Below are positions 24,085-34,907 of a stretch of DNA of 64,000 nucleotides, in pieces; the stretch's first letter is position 1, and every line of letters begins with the position of its first letter. Source of the DNA: Phytophthora quininea (Eukaryota > Oomycota > Peronosporomycetes > Peronosporales > Peronosporaceae); the NCBI GenBank assembly GCA_011947345.1, contig JAAVTG010000019.1, positions 1 through 64,000 on the forward strand, read 5' to 3'. The notes below the pieces were generated by a model that saw only the letters and a list, made by a program, of their open reading frames with translations, was not told the origin of the DNA and made no database searches. The position numbers and the translations under genes were made by a program.

Positions 24085-24356
24085 TGGTCTCCGGGCTTAA
24101 GAAGCGTAGGCAAGGTATTTTCAATGGGATAGCGATGACGATTGCGCTCTCGTTCTACGTTTTGGTCCTTGGACTTTTAGTGGTCCGACCTCCACCTTTC
24201 GAACGTTCAGTGAAGACGAAAGAGTGGATGGCTGGATACGATGCGAGCGTGCCTGGTGCCAGGTTTGACGCTCCGACTTGATATTTGAGCGTATTTCCAT
24301 TCCTGAGAGGTGGAGTAGTGCTCTCCAACATTGTTTCCTTTTGCAGCAGCCCCTGC

Positions 24357-24822
24357 GTATTTTCATTCCACCCGCGCTGCAGTGATTGATACGTGACTAC
24401 TGCACAAGAGGCAGCGACAGTAGATAATTGAAATAAGTTATCTCGTAGCATCAGATGGATCGTTGAGGGTGTGTTGCTCTGGAGCAATTGCATTGGTGTC
24501 TCTTGGCGGTTCGAGACCCAATTAGCGTATTATCGACAGTATTACCGATTCGTCGTAATGGAGTTCAGGTGCGTGTTGGCAGATGAATTGGTGGTGCATC
24601 TTGGAGGAGCTCATCATTCCTGGAATGCTTGGCGTTTCGGTTGGGCCTCCTGAATAGAATAGAATGTCATTTCGCAGTCTCAATGTTGCATGGAAGATAA
24701 TGAGGCAGCGACACTAGAGAGCTCCTTTTGCAAACTCAACTGCTATACACATTTTGCCCTCATATTGACCGTTGTACAAGCCAAAGCCAGTATCTCTGAC
24801 GTAGAAACATATTTCACGCACA
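24357..24822. other. unpaired spacer at the centre of the inverted duplication
   Basis: These 466 bp separate the two arms and have no mirror copy. I see no gene in them. Confidence 0.7.
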
Positions 24823-25094
24823 GCAGGAGCTGCTGCAAAAGGAAACAATGTTGGAGAGCACTACTCCACCTCTCAGGAATGGAAATACGCTCAAATATCA
24901 AGTCGGAGCGTCAAACCTGGCACCAGGCACGCTCGCATCGTATCCAGCCATCCACTCTTTCGTCTTCACTGAACGTTCGAAAGGTGGAGGTCGGACCACT
25001 AAAAGTCCAAGGACCAAAACGTAGAACGAGAGCGCAATCGTCATCGCTATCCCATTGAAAATACCTTGCCTACGCTTCTTAAGCCCGGAGACCA

Positions 25095-25491
25095 CTACGC
25101 CTTCTTCTTGTTGGCAATCGCGTGCATCTTACGGTACATCTGCACGAATGGGTCCTCGAAGTTGTAGATGTTGCGGCCCTGCTCATTGACGGCCAAAGGC
25201 TTAACGCCCATTCTGGCGAGATACGCGTCTTCACTTTCACCCTTCTTGATGGCCTTGAGCGTATCGCGCTCCATGGAGATTTTTTAAATTTCGCCTTGAT
25301 GTTTGTGTACTTCCCTTTGAGGCTCAACTTTGCCGCTTGAGCTTGGCCTTCAAAGCGCTCAACCAGTTGGAGATGCCCCTCTCTTCGTTGTCGTCGTAAG
25401 CGACTCGAAGCGAGCGTTGCTCAGGATTGCTGGCGTTGACCGTGGCGAAGAGCACGACCATGACAATGATCAGCAGGCGGAACGCGCGCAT
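25095..25491 (-). pseudogene. RXLR-EER effector, type b, right arm, frame-broken
   Basis: Mirror copy of 23,688-24,084, with the same signal peptide, RSLR and NEER. Here the frame ends early because one C present in the left arm is absent near 25,340. The A run near 25,275 also has six A instead of five. The C-terminal part (to the stop at 25,095) is still recognisable. Because the two arms break at different places and in homopolymers, at least one break is recent or artefactual. Confidence 0.75.
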
Positions 25492-25528
25492 GGTCTCGAG
25501 ATGTAGTAGTGGTTTGTGGTGGTGGCTG

Positions 25529-25546
25529 GTGAATTGAAGAGTGAGG
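25529..25546 (-). promoter_or_regulatory. initiator-like core promoter of right-arm RXLR-b
   Basis: Mirror of the element at 23,633-23,650, at the same distance from the start codon. Confidence 0.55.
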
Positions 25547-26814
25547 CATTCTGCTGTGCCAGTGCCGACTGCCGACACTCGTTTTTCAGTGAGGTACATT
25601 GGTGTAATTTAGCTCTGTTGACTAACGACTCTCAATGGCCTTAAAACTGCGGACACTGTTGACGGGATGAAGTGATCTGATCGTGTTCATAGGACGGTAT
25701 CGACAGCAGATTCCGTTTGCAAGCTGCACACCAAACATGATCTGTCATAGGTAGAGGCATCAGTGAGTGTACCTGAAAGTAGTTCAGGCTTTCATGTATC
25801 GCTGAGCACCTGTACCGGTAACCTGGTGGCCGTCGTGGATGACGCTGCGCTTCTTAACGAATCGAAATGGCCAAGACTCGACGAAAGATTCGCATCGATC
25901 TCGAGCCATGGACAGCGCTCGACAGGTAGTGTGTTTACGATATTTCAATGTTGATGCGGCACCTAACGAAATATGTGTAACAGGCGCCCATCGCAATTGA
26001 GGTATCATGAGACCACGAGGAAATTTCTACTCTTTAAAATTATGTTCCGCAACGAAAAAAAGAGAGGGAGAAGTAGCAGTCAAACGGCAGCGTACTCGAT
26101 GCTACCGATGGCACTATCGACGTAGTCTCGTGTTCTACGGCTCCTACCTTCTTATCCAGCAAGTTAAGCTGCTTCAGTCGGTCTACAACATCGTCAACTT
26201 TTGCCTCGCCCATCGGATTTTCGTCGTTTCCCCTCAAGACACAGTCCCAGCCGGTATTGATGTGAGCTCTACGATAATTCAGAGGCGTAGTCGATTCGTC
26301 CCGCCGTCTTTGGCGTGCTTCTTTCTGCCACGGCCCGTTGTCTTCTGCTTCACGTCTGGTGCTTCACAGCCTGTCTTTGCTTGCTTGATACGGCAATTTC
26401 GGAAGGCAAATCAGTACGGCAATTGCTATACGATATCCATCCAGAGCGCCATTCATATCTTCAATCGTCATGCCGGGAAAACTATCTTAGACTACTACTA
26501 GAGACTTGCTGTCTGTCCGTTTGTCTGTCAGTCTGTCGGTCGGTCCGTCGCCGAGTTTCGATGGACAAGATCCGGCGCTGCCATTGGCTGCCGAGCGCCA
26601 GCGACGGCGGCGCCCATTCGCCAAAAGAGTTTCGGCCAATCGCTGCCGAGCGGAGCGAAGGCGGCCCGAGAAAGTGGACCACACCAATTCGTACTTTACT
26701 GGAATAGTAGGGTGGTCCACACCAATAGTAGGGTGGTCCACACCAAACATACATAATGAAGAGGTCGATAGTAGCCCCCCTCCTCCTCCTCAACCAACAC
26801 CAAAGCCAAACGCG

Positions 26815-27210
26815 ATGGAGCGTGGGAACGTTACCTGCGCTCGCTGCTCTGCCGACGTGACGTGTGCGCCGCTCGACCTCGACGGCCTTGGCCACCAGTG
26901 CCTCCGCTGTGTTTGCTGCGAGGAGCTCCTCGAGTGGGATGCCTTCGAGAGGCCACGCGCCAGGAGTGCATCGCGGCGGTGTCGGGCGTGCGACGGCCAG
27001 CGCAGCTTCTGGCACAGCACCGCCGCTGAGCAGTCGCTGCCACGGTTGGACCGGCGGCAGGAGACCATGGCCCAGGTGGCGGTCACCATCGGCCCGCCGC
27101 CGCCACTACCACGTCGCGAAGCTCGCCACCGTCGTCGACGCCGCCTACTCCGCCAGCGACAAATCGCGCGTCGCCGTCGCTACCGCCAGGGACAGGCCAT
27201 TGGCTGTTAA
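26815..27210 (+). CDS. cysteine-rich zinc-finger-like protein in the Helitron
   Basis: About 131 residues starting MERGNVTCARCSADVTC. Cysteine pairs are spaced CxxC (CARC), CLRCVCC and CRAC, consistent with zinc binding. The segment after the last pair is arginine-rich. It may be the N-terminal piece of a Helitron polyprotein or a captured fragment. Upstream, in the same frame, is proline-rich sequence with a threefold GTGGTCCACACCAA-type repeat at about 26,676-26,744. Confidence 0.4.
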   Translation: MERGNVTCARCSADVTCAPLDLDGLGHQCLRCVCCEELLEWDAFERPRARSASRRCRACDGQRSFWHSTAAEQSLPRLDRRQETMAQVAVTIGPPPPLPRREARHRRRRRLLRQRQIARRRRYRQGQAIGC

Positions 27211-27340
27211 TAGCCTCCGCCAATACATTCGTTTTCATTTCGGCAAAGTCGGTTAAATTTGTGTTATATTGTGTACTATATTGTGTATTGATACAAAAAC
27301 AGTGGTAAAATGGGCAACAGCGTAAAGTTCGGATAGGACC

Positions 27341-28295
27341 GTGATTACTATCGTGGTCGTTCCAGGTGATAGTCGTCCGTTGGTCCGCCCGCGCGAGGCA
27401 CCAAACGATGAGGATACCCTCTCCTTCTCTGATTTTGTGCTTGCCGTTACAGAGGGTCAGCATGAAAACCGTGCTGACCTTGGCAATGACTACATCAAGA
27501 TTCCTGCTGATATGCTGATCCCGAATCCTCCTGTAGAAGACGACGAGGACGGGGAAATAGCTCCAGGGGCAATACCAAGGGTATGACCCGCATCATTGAC
27601 GCAATGTATGCCGGCGTTGCGAATCCGGAGGTTGCGACGGATGAATATTTTGCCAGTCGGACCATTTTGACGACTACGAACGAGACGGTACGGAGAATCA
27701 ACGAGGCAGTCGCAGCTCGACTTCCGGAGACAGCGCGGGAGTGTTTGTCGGTGGACTCGGTGGAGGATGATGACGGAACGTTTTTCGAGCAGGAGTTCCT
27801 CCACTCGGTGAACATGAACGGGATTCCACCTGACAGACTACTGCTCAAGAACGGCATCCCCATCATGATGATGAGAAATCTGAATCCGGATCTTGGACTG
27901 TGCAACGGGACGCGTCTGCGAATCGTTGACTTGAAGGACCACGTCATTAGAGCAACAATTGTGACTGGAGAACGAACAAGCCAAGAAGTACTCATCCCGA
28001 GAATAATGTTCGTGAGCGGCGATGACAACTCCGACTTCCCCTTCCGGCTACGACGAAAGCAGTTCCCCGTGCAACCAGCATTCGCCATGACGATTAACAA
28101 GGCCCAAGGTCAGACGGTGTTAAACTTGGGGCTGTACTTGGCTTCCCGTGCTTTTCGCATGGCCAGTTGTATGTGGCGTTGTCTCGCGTGACCTCCCGAA
28201 GCAAGTTCAAGGCATTGATTGAGTATCCAGAGTTCGTAGACCCGGACGGAGGAGTGTACACGAGAAACATCGTGTACACGCAGATTTTCGATTAG
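27341..28295 (+). pseudogene. C-terminal part of a PIF1-type Helitron helicase
   Basis: The visible helicase portion corresponds to the C-terminal third of Helitron PIF1 helicases. FSDFVLAVTEG (near 27,435) is followed by the TTTNETVRRIN motif, then LLKNGIPIMMMRNLNP. Next comes AFAMTINKAQGQT, and YVALSRVTSR is motif VI near 28,170. The frame changes near 27,575 and 28,150. The Walker A region and the Rep domain are missing, so the protein cannot be a complete transposase. Confidence 0.85.
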
Positions 28296-28515
28296 GAGTT
28301 GAGGTGTATTTCTAGGCTAGATGTAGTAGCTTGCCACTGCGAACTAGAACCTAGCTTTATGTTGGACAAATAGCACTTGGCAATTTTCACGAAACATTTT
28401 ATACGCCTGTATGTTTTAGATTGCACTACTTACTAATTCGTGTGGAAAGCTACATTATCCCGCCGGAGCGAAGCGGAGGCGGGCGGTCCACACAGCTGCA
28501 TCCAACCATAACCCA

Positions 28516-28532
28516 CCGCCGCGTAGCGGCGG
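28516..28532 (+). repeat. Helitron 3' terminal hairpin
   Basis: A perfect 7-bp stem CCGCCGC/GCGGCGG with loop GTA, 7 bases upstream of the terminal CTAG. This is the usual Helitron transposition terminator structure. Confidence 0.85.
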
Positions 28533-28759
28533 CGCTCGGCTAGTGGAGATTATCAGTTGGAGGATCGGTTCCCGCGTGGGTGAAGTCAAGGCGATGTCCA
28601 CCAATGCGAAGGGAAATACCTTCATCAAGCCGACAGACCCGATGGTGCTCAAGAACCAGCAATAGTGTGATCGCGTCCACTTCAAGGGCCCCACGTGACA
28701 GCTCGTCGCCGACAAACTGGTTGTTGTTGTTCTCTCTGCTGCTGGAACGGCGGGCGTGA

Positions 28760-29077
28760 TCAGACCAGCTCACCGTACTTGTAGTAATGAACCAGCTCCT
28801 CGTATCTCAGCAGATCCTTCTGGTCGTAGGCCTTGTAGTCTTCCGATGTCTGCTTGGCGTCGGCCTTGACTTGTTTCAGGTTGGTTTTGACTTACTTGAT
28901 GTAGGTCTTTACGCCGTTCTTGGTAGACGCTAGCTTGGTCGTCAACAAGCTGAGGCCGCCTCTCTCTTCAGTATCGTCCTCGACAGCTACACGAAGGAAT
29001 CGATGGCCCACTTGGTCAGCGAAAGCTGTCGCGACCAGAGCAACCGCAACGACGGTCAAGACGTAGGTCACACGCAT
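28760..29077 (-). pseudogene. RXLR-EER effector, type a, right arm, with internal stop
   Basis: Mirror copy of 22,147-22,464, with the same signal peptide, RFLR and EER, the same TAA after codon 61, and the same open continuation to 28,760. It has no frame difference from the left copy. Confidence 0.75.
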
Positions 29078-30275
29078 GGCCTTGTTTTCTGTGACCTTGG
29101 AGTTGTTCGTCAAATTTGAGTGACCCCATCGAGTTCTGCCAACCAAAGGCTTTCAGACAAAGTTTTAAGCTCCGCAGCTCTGAGCTCAGCTGCGAGTAGT
29201 GCTCGCCGAACACCGAGCAGGATCTGCTGCGTCACCAAAGAGGTGGTCAGGGCTGCTGGCGTTGATTCTCCGTCACGGGTGACGCTCAGTTCGACAGAGA
29301 ATGAATTGCTGGTCAGGTCACACTGGCTGTGCTACACGGCATCAAAGTATGACGAATCTTCGCTTATGATCACCGTGCTGGCGTGGTAGTTGGGAAAAGA
29401 AAAATTGCTTCTCATCCACGACAACAATGTCTTCTCGGTCATTAAAAGCCACACGAAGACCAGTGCGCGAACTGGAGTTACGATTCCCGTTCTTGGTGGG
29501 TAGCTGTACAATACATTGGCCAGTGACGTTACGCCCGAAACGTTGAAGAGAGTTTGCATCTGCAAGCTCCGAATACGATCTCTTGCGTAGATCGCCGCTC
29601 ATCAGCGAGATAGGCCTACACAGACAGCCTCGGTGGTCGCATTGATGAGACATCGCACACATTTATCAAAGCCGGTCTGTTGTCCATCGTATTTCACGCG
29701 CCAACAAAGCCGGCTATGTCTACGGTGGAGCCTATCTTAACATGGAATTTGATCCTAGTAAACCTTGATCGTTTTCAAGAATGGTATTCGCAGTGGGGAT
29801 CGGGGAGGTTCAGCTTTTGTGGCTTTCTGTAATTGGACTGTGGACTCGACGAGAAAACGTTGTGAGTTTTGCTAGCACGGCGAGCCGTAGGGATCTTGCC
29901 ACGCTCTGCCGGAGAAGTCGACCTGGTGATCCCGATGTTTCGCAACTTGCGTAATTCGCCGATAGTATCGAGGGTTTTGGTTCGAGTGATGAACCGTACT
30001 AGCAAGTTTTCGGAGGCGATGATAGAGAAAAGGAAGAAATCGTTTGAGTTTACGGAAAGCAACCTGTGGCCCAGATAATACCATTCGCAACTGCATAAGT
30101 GCCGGGAGAAACAGATGCAGTGTCCGCCACCGCGCACGTCAAGCCTGTTGCGTCCATCACAAAGAACATTCTTGTTCAAACTCTTTTAAGCAAACGAGAG
30201 ATGCTATCACAGCTGTGCGAGCCGAAGCACTGAAGCCTCAAGGCGCGTCACACGTAATAGCAGAATTGTTTCTTA

Positions 30276-30929
30276 AAAACTAATACTTCTATGGGAGATC
30301 TACACAGCGATAGTGCAATATGGCGGCTCAGGAATGACATTCATTTCCAGGAATCAACAGCTGAAGTGCCAAATATTCTCAATCTGCTGATTCGTTCAAG
30401 ATACACTACCAATTCCTCTACCAACACACATGGGCTTCATTGCAACCGCGCTGCTGTGGTCTTGTTGGTTTGGTGGTTAAAAGCGAAGTGAGATTAAGTC
30501 AGTTAACCGCTCTAAAACGCTATTCCTCTGCTTTCACCTTCTTGTCCTTGCGTGTAGCTACCTTCTCCGCCACCCGTGTAGCTCGGCCAATCCCTGCACT
30601 GCAAGCGGAACGGTTCAGCCGTGAACCGTTCCCGCGGTCTCGAACCGTGCATAAGCCGGCGTTCCTCAACAGGTCTGCGTGCTGGAAAAACTTGGTTTTG
30701 ATCCGCCAGAAAACAATATCCCGGAACCGATGCACCACATGTGGACTACACAACGTAACTCTCACGGATAGATAGCCTATTCGTCTTAAGACGAGAAATC
30801 CGCTAAACAGTTAATCAATTCAATTTCCTTCCTTACTGGTCAGGCTAGTGAAGATTCAAAGCTTGGCGTCGTGGAAGTGTTTGATTTTGACGAAGTGGTA
30901 CATGGAGCCGATGTGTTCGGCGATGATGT
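30276..30929. other. spacer between the inverted duplication and the tandem units
   Basis: No supported gene. A short perfect inverted repeat (GAACGGTT...AACCGTTC) lies near 30,608-30,631. Confidence 0.4.
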
Positions 30930-31304
30930 TTAACCAGACAATCATCTGAAGACTTGGTTTAATTGAATGACGTATTCTCAAAACGGGGCACGCGTACTTT
31001 TAGTGGGCAGCACGGGCGGCATGACGGCTGAAGATGTGAAGGGCGTTCTGTTTATTCTACCGTCAGAACAGGACTCCACCTTCTCACCACGAACGACGCG
31101 GTAATTTATACACGACTGCAACAGACTGCATAGCCAACAGGCGAACTTATTTTGCAGACTCGATTGCAATACGTCGTATCCTACACAGACATGTAGTTGG
31201 TCACCTAGCGACTCAATACAAAATTCAGGATTACACAAGTCTCACGAAAAATTTGACGACCTAATCCTGGTCACTTGAAAAAGCACTTACGAGTTTGTAT
31301 ACAC

Positions 31305-32349
31305 TCAGAAGAGCCAGGTCTCAGCTTCGACATCAAGATCGTTGACGTCGGCGTCGCGAACTGGTAGCGTGCTTGACAATGGTTGCTTGCGAGGGCGCTT
31401 CCTCGACTTCTTCGGAGCTGCCACAGGCGGCTTATCACGGAGTGCCATGGCCGCCCGCTCTTTTGTTTGTCGTGGTTTGGAGAGTTTTGCAGCATCTCGT
31501 GCAGCTTTAGTGGCTTGCTTGGCAAATTCCTTCGCTTGCCTCTCTTCAAGTTTTGCTTGCTTGGCATTTTCCTTCGCTTGCTTCTCTGCGAGTTTTGCTT
31601 GCTGTTCTTGAAGCATGTCCGCGTAGCTTAACAAGTCGCCGCCCGACACTTTTTCGTCGGCAAAGTCGCTTTTGGGTCGCTTTTGTGTGTGCGGCGCGAG
31701 GATCATCTTCAGCGACAAGTGCACGTCGTTGTCGAGGCCGCACTTGACAACATCCAAAGAGATGGCCTTCGAGTACCAATAGTTGAGGCCGAACGGGTGG
31801 AAGCAGTTTGACGAACCACTTAAACCACTGCAGGAATATATCCCGGTACCTCCTTGATGCTGGTGGTTACCGCGGCCTTGCGAACAAGGCTACGGAACAT
31901 GGCGGTGCCGATCGACAGTCCGTGGGTAGAGCGATAGAAAATCGCCTCGAGAAGCCCCTTATCGGCCCCGTCGTTGATGTACAAGAGCTGAGGACCGCGG
32001 CGACAGTCGATAGGGATGTATCCACGCACCCTGCACCAAAGTGATTCCCTCTTGACGTTGTACTTCTTGGTCGCCTCGCGAATTGGCATGCCATGGTTTA
32101 CAGCGCATACTGCAGCCAAGTATAAATCTGCCGGAGAAGTGGTCGAAACAGCTGTCTGCAGACGTCATGGCAGCATTGGATGCTGGAAGGAGGTTGTTCG
32201 GAGGCCGGCGACGTTCGCAAAATGAAGTCTTGCTGGGACTGCGGGGCTCGACCGAAACGGGAGAGCTTCTTCTCTCCATCCATGCCGCCGTAATTATGCT
32301 AGGAGCTGTAGTTCGTAAAAAAAAAAAATCGCTGATAAGGTGGAGCACT
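31305..32349 (-). pseudogene. pogo-like DNA transposase remnant, copy 1
   Basis: Reading from the 5' side, a psq-type helix-turn-helix (AVNHGMPIREATKKYNVKRE, near 32,060-32,120) is followed by about 60 residues ending in a stop near 31,820. Then comes the tail of a DDE domain (SLDVVKCGLDNDVHLSL) and a lysine/alanine coiled coil (QAKLAEKQAKENAKQAKLEE) down to 31,305. Most of the catalytic DDE core is missing, so this is an internally deleted element. Copy 1 also lacks two bases near 32,166 relative to copies 2 and 3. Family assignment is from motif order. Confidence 0.55.
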
Positions 32350-32941
32350 CCAAATCGGGCTTTGACTAAAATTTGTATACTTCATGTGTGGCCGGAAACA
32401 TGTCTTGACCGGAATTGTCAGACCCGGATATGTCGTATGCGCTTATTTTGACCGTCGTACCAGCCAAAGCCAATATCTCCGGCGGAGAAATATACTTCAC
32501 GCAGAACAAGGTGCTGCAGAGGCAAACAATATTTGAAAGCCCTTCTCCACCTCTCTGGAATGAAAATATTCTGAAATGTCAAGTCAGAGGTGTCGAACCT
32601 GACACATCCCGAATCCAGGCACGTGTTGCATCCAGCCATCCACTCTTTTCGTCCTCACTGAAAGTTCGAACGGAGAAGATCGGACCACTAAAAGACAAAG
32701 GCCAAAACGTAGAACGGGGGCGCAATCGCCACCGATGCCCCATTGATTTCCTTTCACCACAGTATTCCTTCAATCGTAGCTAACCACATATCCTTCTAGG
32801 TGCTCGGTCGGTTCCGAAATTGCATCCATTGAAAGTTCAAACAGATACGCGTTTTCAGTTGGAACATGGTATTGTTTCTTAACCAGCAAGTAAGTGCTTG
32901 TGCTGCATGTTCCCTAGCACGCTTCTTAAGCCCGGAGACCA

Positions 32942-33339
32942 CTACGCAGTCTTGTGTACGCGTGCATACCAGTAAGTGAACTTTTGCACCCAGGGGTCCG
33001 CCGCGTCGTAGAACTTGTTACCGTGGGCATCGACGGCCGATGGCTTGATGCCCATCCTGGCGAAAAGAGAGTCTTGACTTTCACCCTTCTTGATGGCATT
33101 GAGCATCTCGGCTTCCTTCAAGATGTCTTTACCTTTCGCCTTGACGTTTGCGTACTTCACTTTGGCATTCGCCTTGACTCTTTGGAGCTTGCCGTTCAGG
33201 CCCTCCAACGTGCTGGAGACCCCCTCTCCTCGCTGTCGTCCTCGCCAGCGACTCGGAGCGAGCGCTGCTCGGTACTTCCGGCGAAGGCCGTGGCGAAGAG
33301 CACGACCATGGCAATGGTCAGCAGATAGAACGCGCGCAT
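32942..33339 (-). pseudogene. RXLR-EER effector, unit 1, frame-broken
   Basis: The start at 33,339 gives a signal peptide like that of RXLR-b, then RSLR and SEER. The frame changes at a run of five G near 33,222, and the homologous body (GLNGKLQRVKANAK, then GKDILKEAEMLNAIKKGESQ and FARMGIKPSAV) continues to the stop at 32,942. The identical break occurs in unit 2, and a matching G run breaks the split gene of unit 3. The shared break is either ancestral or a systematic homopolymer miscall. The initiator element is at 33,381-33,398. Confidence 0.75.
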
Positions 33340-33380
33340 GGGTCTTGAGATGTAGTAGTAGTAGTCCGCGACGGTGGCTG

Positions 33381-33398
33381 GTGAATTGAAGAGTGAGG
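33381..33398 (-). promoter_or_regulatory. initiator-like core promoter of the unit 1 RXLR gene
   Basis: Same string as upstream of RXLR-b, 42 bp from the start codon. Here the 54-bp upstream module is absent. Confidence 0.5.
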
Positions 33399-33904
33399 TC
33401 TTCTACCAGTGCCGAATGCAGAGACTTTCGACGGCAGATCAATCCTGTTCAGGGACAGCAGATCTCGTGGCAAGCTGCATGCACCGAACAGGATCTGCCA
33501 CGGGAAGAGAGAAATGCCAGCGAGAGTACGCGAAAGCAACTTCGTCGATGAGCGCCTGCAACCTTAGCCGTCGCGAGTGATGCTGCGCTTCGTAGCGAAT
33601 TCCAATGGCCAAGACCCGACGAAAGTATGCATTGACGAGCTCTCAATCCATGGAGAGAGCTCTACACTACAGTAATGTGTTTATGATGCCCCAATGTTAT
33701 CACTCGACTACAGTACCATACTCACAAAGGGTGAGTTCTTTGTCAGTGCTGACTTACATTTTACCCCAGCAGCTGGCGCCGGCAGCAGAATGTCCCTGTT
33801 CTGAATACGTTTACGTACAGTATAACACCGGGCCTGTTTACGTCAGCCACCTAAGCGACCTACATACACTAGTAATCAAAGTCTTCAGGTGCCTTCTGAT
33901 CCTC

Positions 33905-34531
33905 CGTATTCTTCATTCCGGGGTTTGAATCGCTCAGTCAACTTTTGTGATGTCCGTCATTGGGAACTCACGCCACAGAACTGCGCTACGTTTTCGGTTT
34001 TCTGCTCCAGGTCTGACACCAGCTATGCATACAAGCGAGCAGATCTCGTTGGTCTCCTCCTTCTTTACCAATGTCCACGCCGCAAAACTCCGTTTAAATA
34101 AAATGCCTGGAAGTTTTGTCCACGAATTCCACCACGGCCAAAAGATGTAACCCTTCTAGCCCCAAAATATACAGAATGAAGCTCCATACTTTGGCAGCCG
34201 CCGTGGAAGCCACCCCCGTGGCTGCTGACTGCCTAGCACTTCGTGCGCTAGCTGCCAGCAGCACCTCCGCTTTCATCGCTCAGTTCGCCATTTGCTCGCT
34301 CAAACCTAAGCTCTGAGCTCCGAGCTCCAGCGCAATGCACGATGTGTGCATCTGGCGACGAACACCACCGAAGGGCATGCTGCCAGTGGTCCCCTCAAGC
34401 CCGTGCGTGAGGCGGGACCTTGCATGTCGAAGCCCCGTGGCGTACACGGACTCTCCGCCAGCCAAGCGCGTCGTCGTCTTTGTGGCCGACGGCTGCCGCG
34501 CAGACAAGTTCTTCGAGGCCAATGTCTCTTC
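33905..34531. repeat. tandem unit 1, part D
   Basis: About 627 bp that recurs at 47,110-47,732 just after the LINE. It joins part A to part B and completes the 3.6-kb unit. It contains a fragment of a host-like gene (34,177-34,527). Confidence 0.88.
34177..34527 (+). pseudogene. fragment resembling GPI ethanolamine phosphate transferase (PIGN/MCD4)
   Basis: The stretch SPVAYTDSPPAKRVVVFVAD followed by GCRADKFFEAN (near 34,430-34,525) matches the N-terminal start of the alkaline-phosphatase-fold domain of PIG-N. That enzyme adds ethanolamine phosphate to GPI anchors in the ER. The preceding part, from an ATG at 34,177, has a hydrophobic start but several frames. The fragment stops abruptly at the edge of part B, so it is a truncated capture. 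An identical fragment is at 47,377-47,730. Confidence 0.45.
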
Positions 34532-34907
34532 TTTAACCAGACAATCATCTGAAGACTTGGTTTAATTGAATGACGTATTCTCAAAACGGGGCACGCGTAC
34601 TTTTAGTGGGCAGCACGGGCGGCATGACGGCTGAAGATGTGAAGGACGTTCTGTTTATTCTACCGTCAGAACAGGACTCCACCTTCTCACCACGAACGAC
34701 GCGGTAATTTATACACGACTGCAACAGACTGCATAGCCAACAGGCGAACTTATTTTGCAGACTCGATTGCAATACGTCGTATCCTACACAGACATGTAGT
34801 TGGTCACCTAGCGACTCAATACAAAATTCAGGATTACACAAGTCTCACGAAAAATTTGACGACCTAATCCTGGTCACTTGAAAAAGCACTTACGAGTTTG
34901 TATACAC

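Larger units (their letters stand above)
20953..24356 (+). repeat. left arm of a giant inverted duplication
   Basis: About 3.4 kb reappears in reverse complement at 24,823-30,275, where it is interrupted by a Helitron. Homology begins about 20 bp after the actin stop codon and ends near 24,356. Small differences between arms (single bases, a 5-6-bp indel near 23,280, homopolymer lengths) show two separate sequences rather than one read folded back. The arm carries unknown ORF fragments and two RXLR loci, both on the plus strand. Confidence 0.9.
26485..28543 (+). mobile_element. Helitron rolling-circle transposon
   Basis: The element starts with TC (26,485) and ends with CTAG (28,540-28,543). 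It sits between a host A (26,484) and a host T (28,544), as Helitrons do. A GC-rich hairpin (arms CCGCCGC and GCGGCGG, loop GTA, 28,516-28,532) lies 7 bases before CTAG. The uninterrupted site is visible in the left arm near 22,693. At 2,059 bp it is much shorter than autonomous Helitrons: it keeps a zinc-finger-like ORF and the end of the helicase but shows no Rep nuclease. A GTCTGTC-rich simple sequence lies just inside the 5' end. Confidence 0.92.
24823..30275 (-). repeat. right arm of the giant inverted duplication, split by a Helitron
   Basis: This is the reverse complement of 20,953-24,356. It is continuous except for 2,059 bp at 26,485-28,543, where the Helitron lies between an A and a T. 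The arm ends near 30,275. It carries RXLR-b (25,095-25,491) and RXLR-a (28,760-29,077), both on the minus strand. Confidence 0.9.
30930..33904. repeat. tandem unit 1, part A (pogo remnant and RXLR locus)
   Basis: About 2.97 kb, nearly identical to 34,532-37,523 (offset 3,603-3,605). Its first 2 kb are also present at 47,733-49,740. The left edge is TTTAACCAGACAATCATCTG and the right edge is GCCTTCTGATCCTCC. Confidence 0.9.

Noticed and set aside
20953..30275. Palindrome as a folded-read sequencing artefact
   Set aside because: The arms differ by substitutions and indels, the centre has a 466-bp unpaired spacer, and only one arm holds the Helitron.
30608..30631. Short perfect inverted repeat as a transposon end or terminator
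   Set aside because: There is only one copy and no flanking duplication or gene end nearby.
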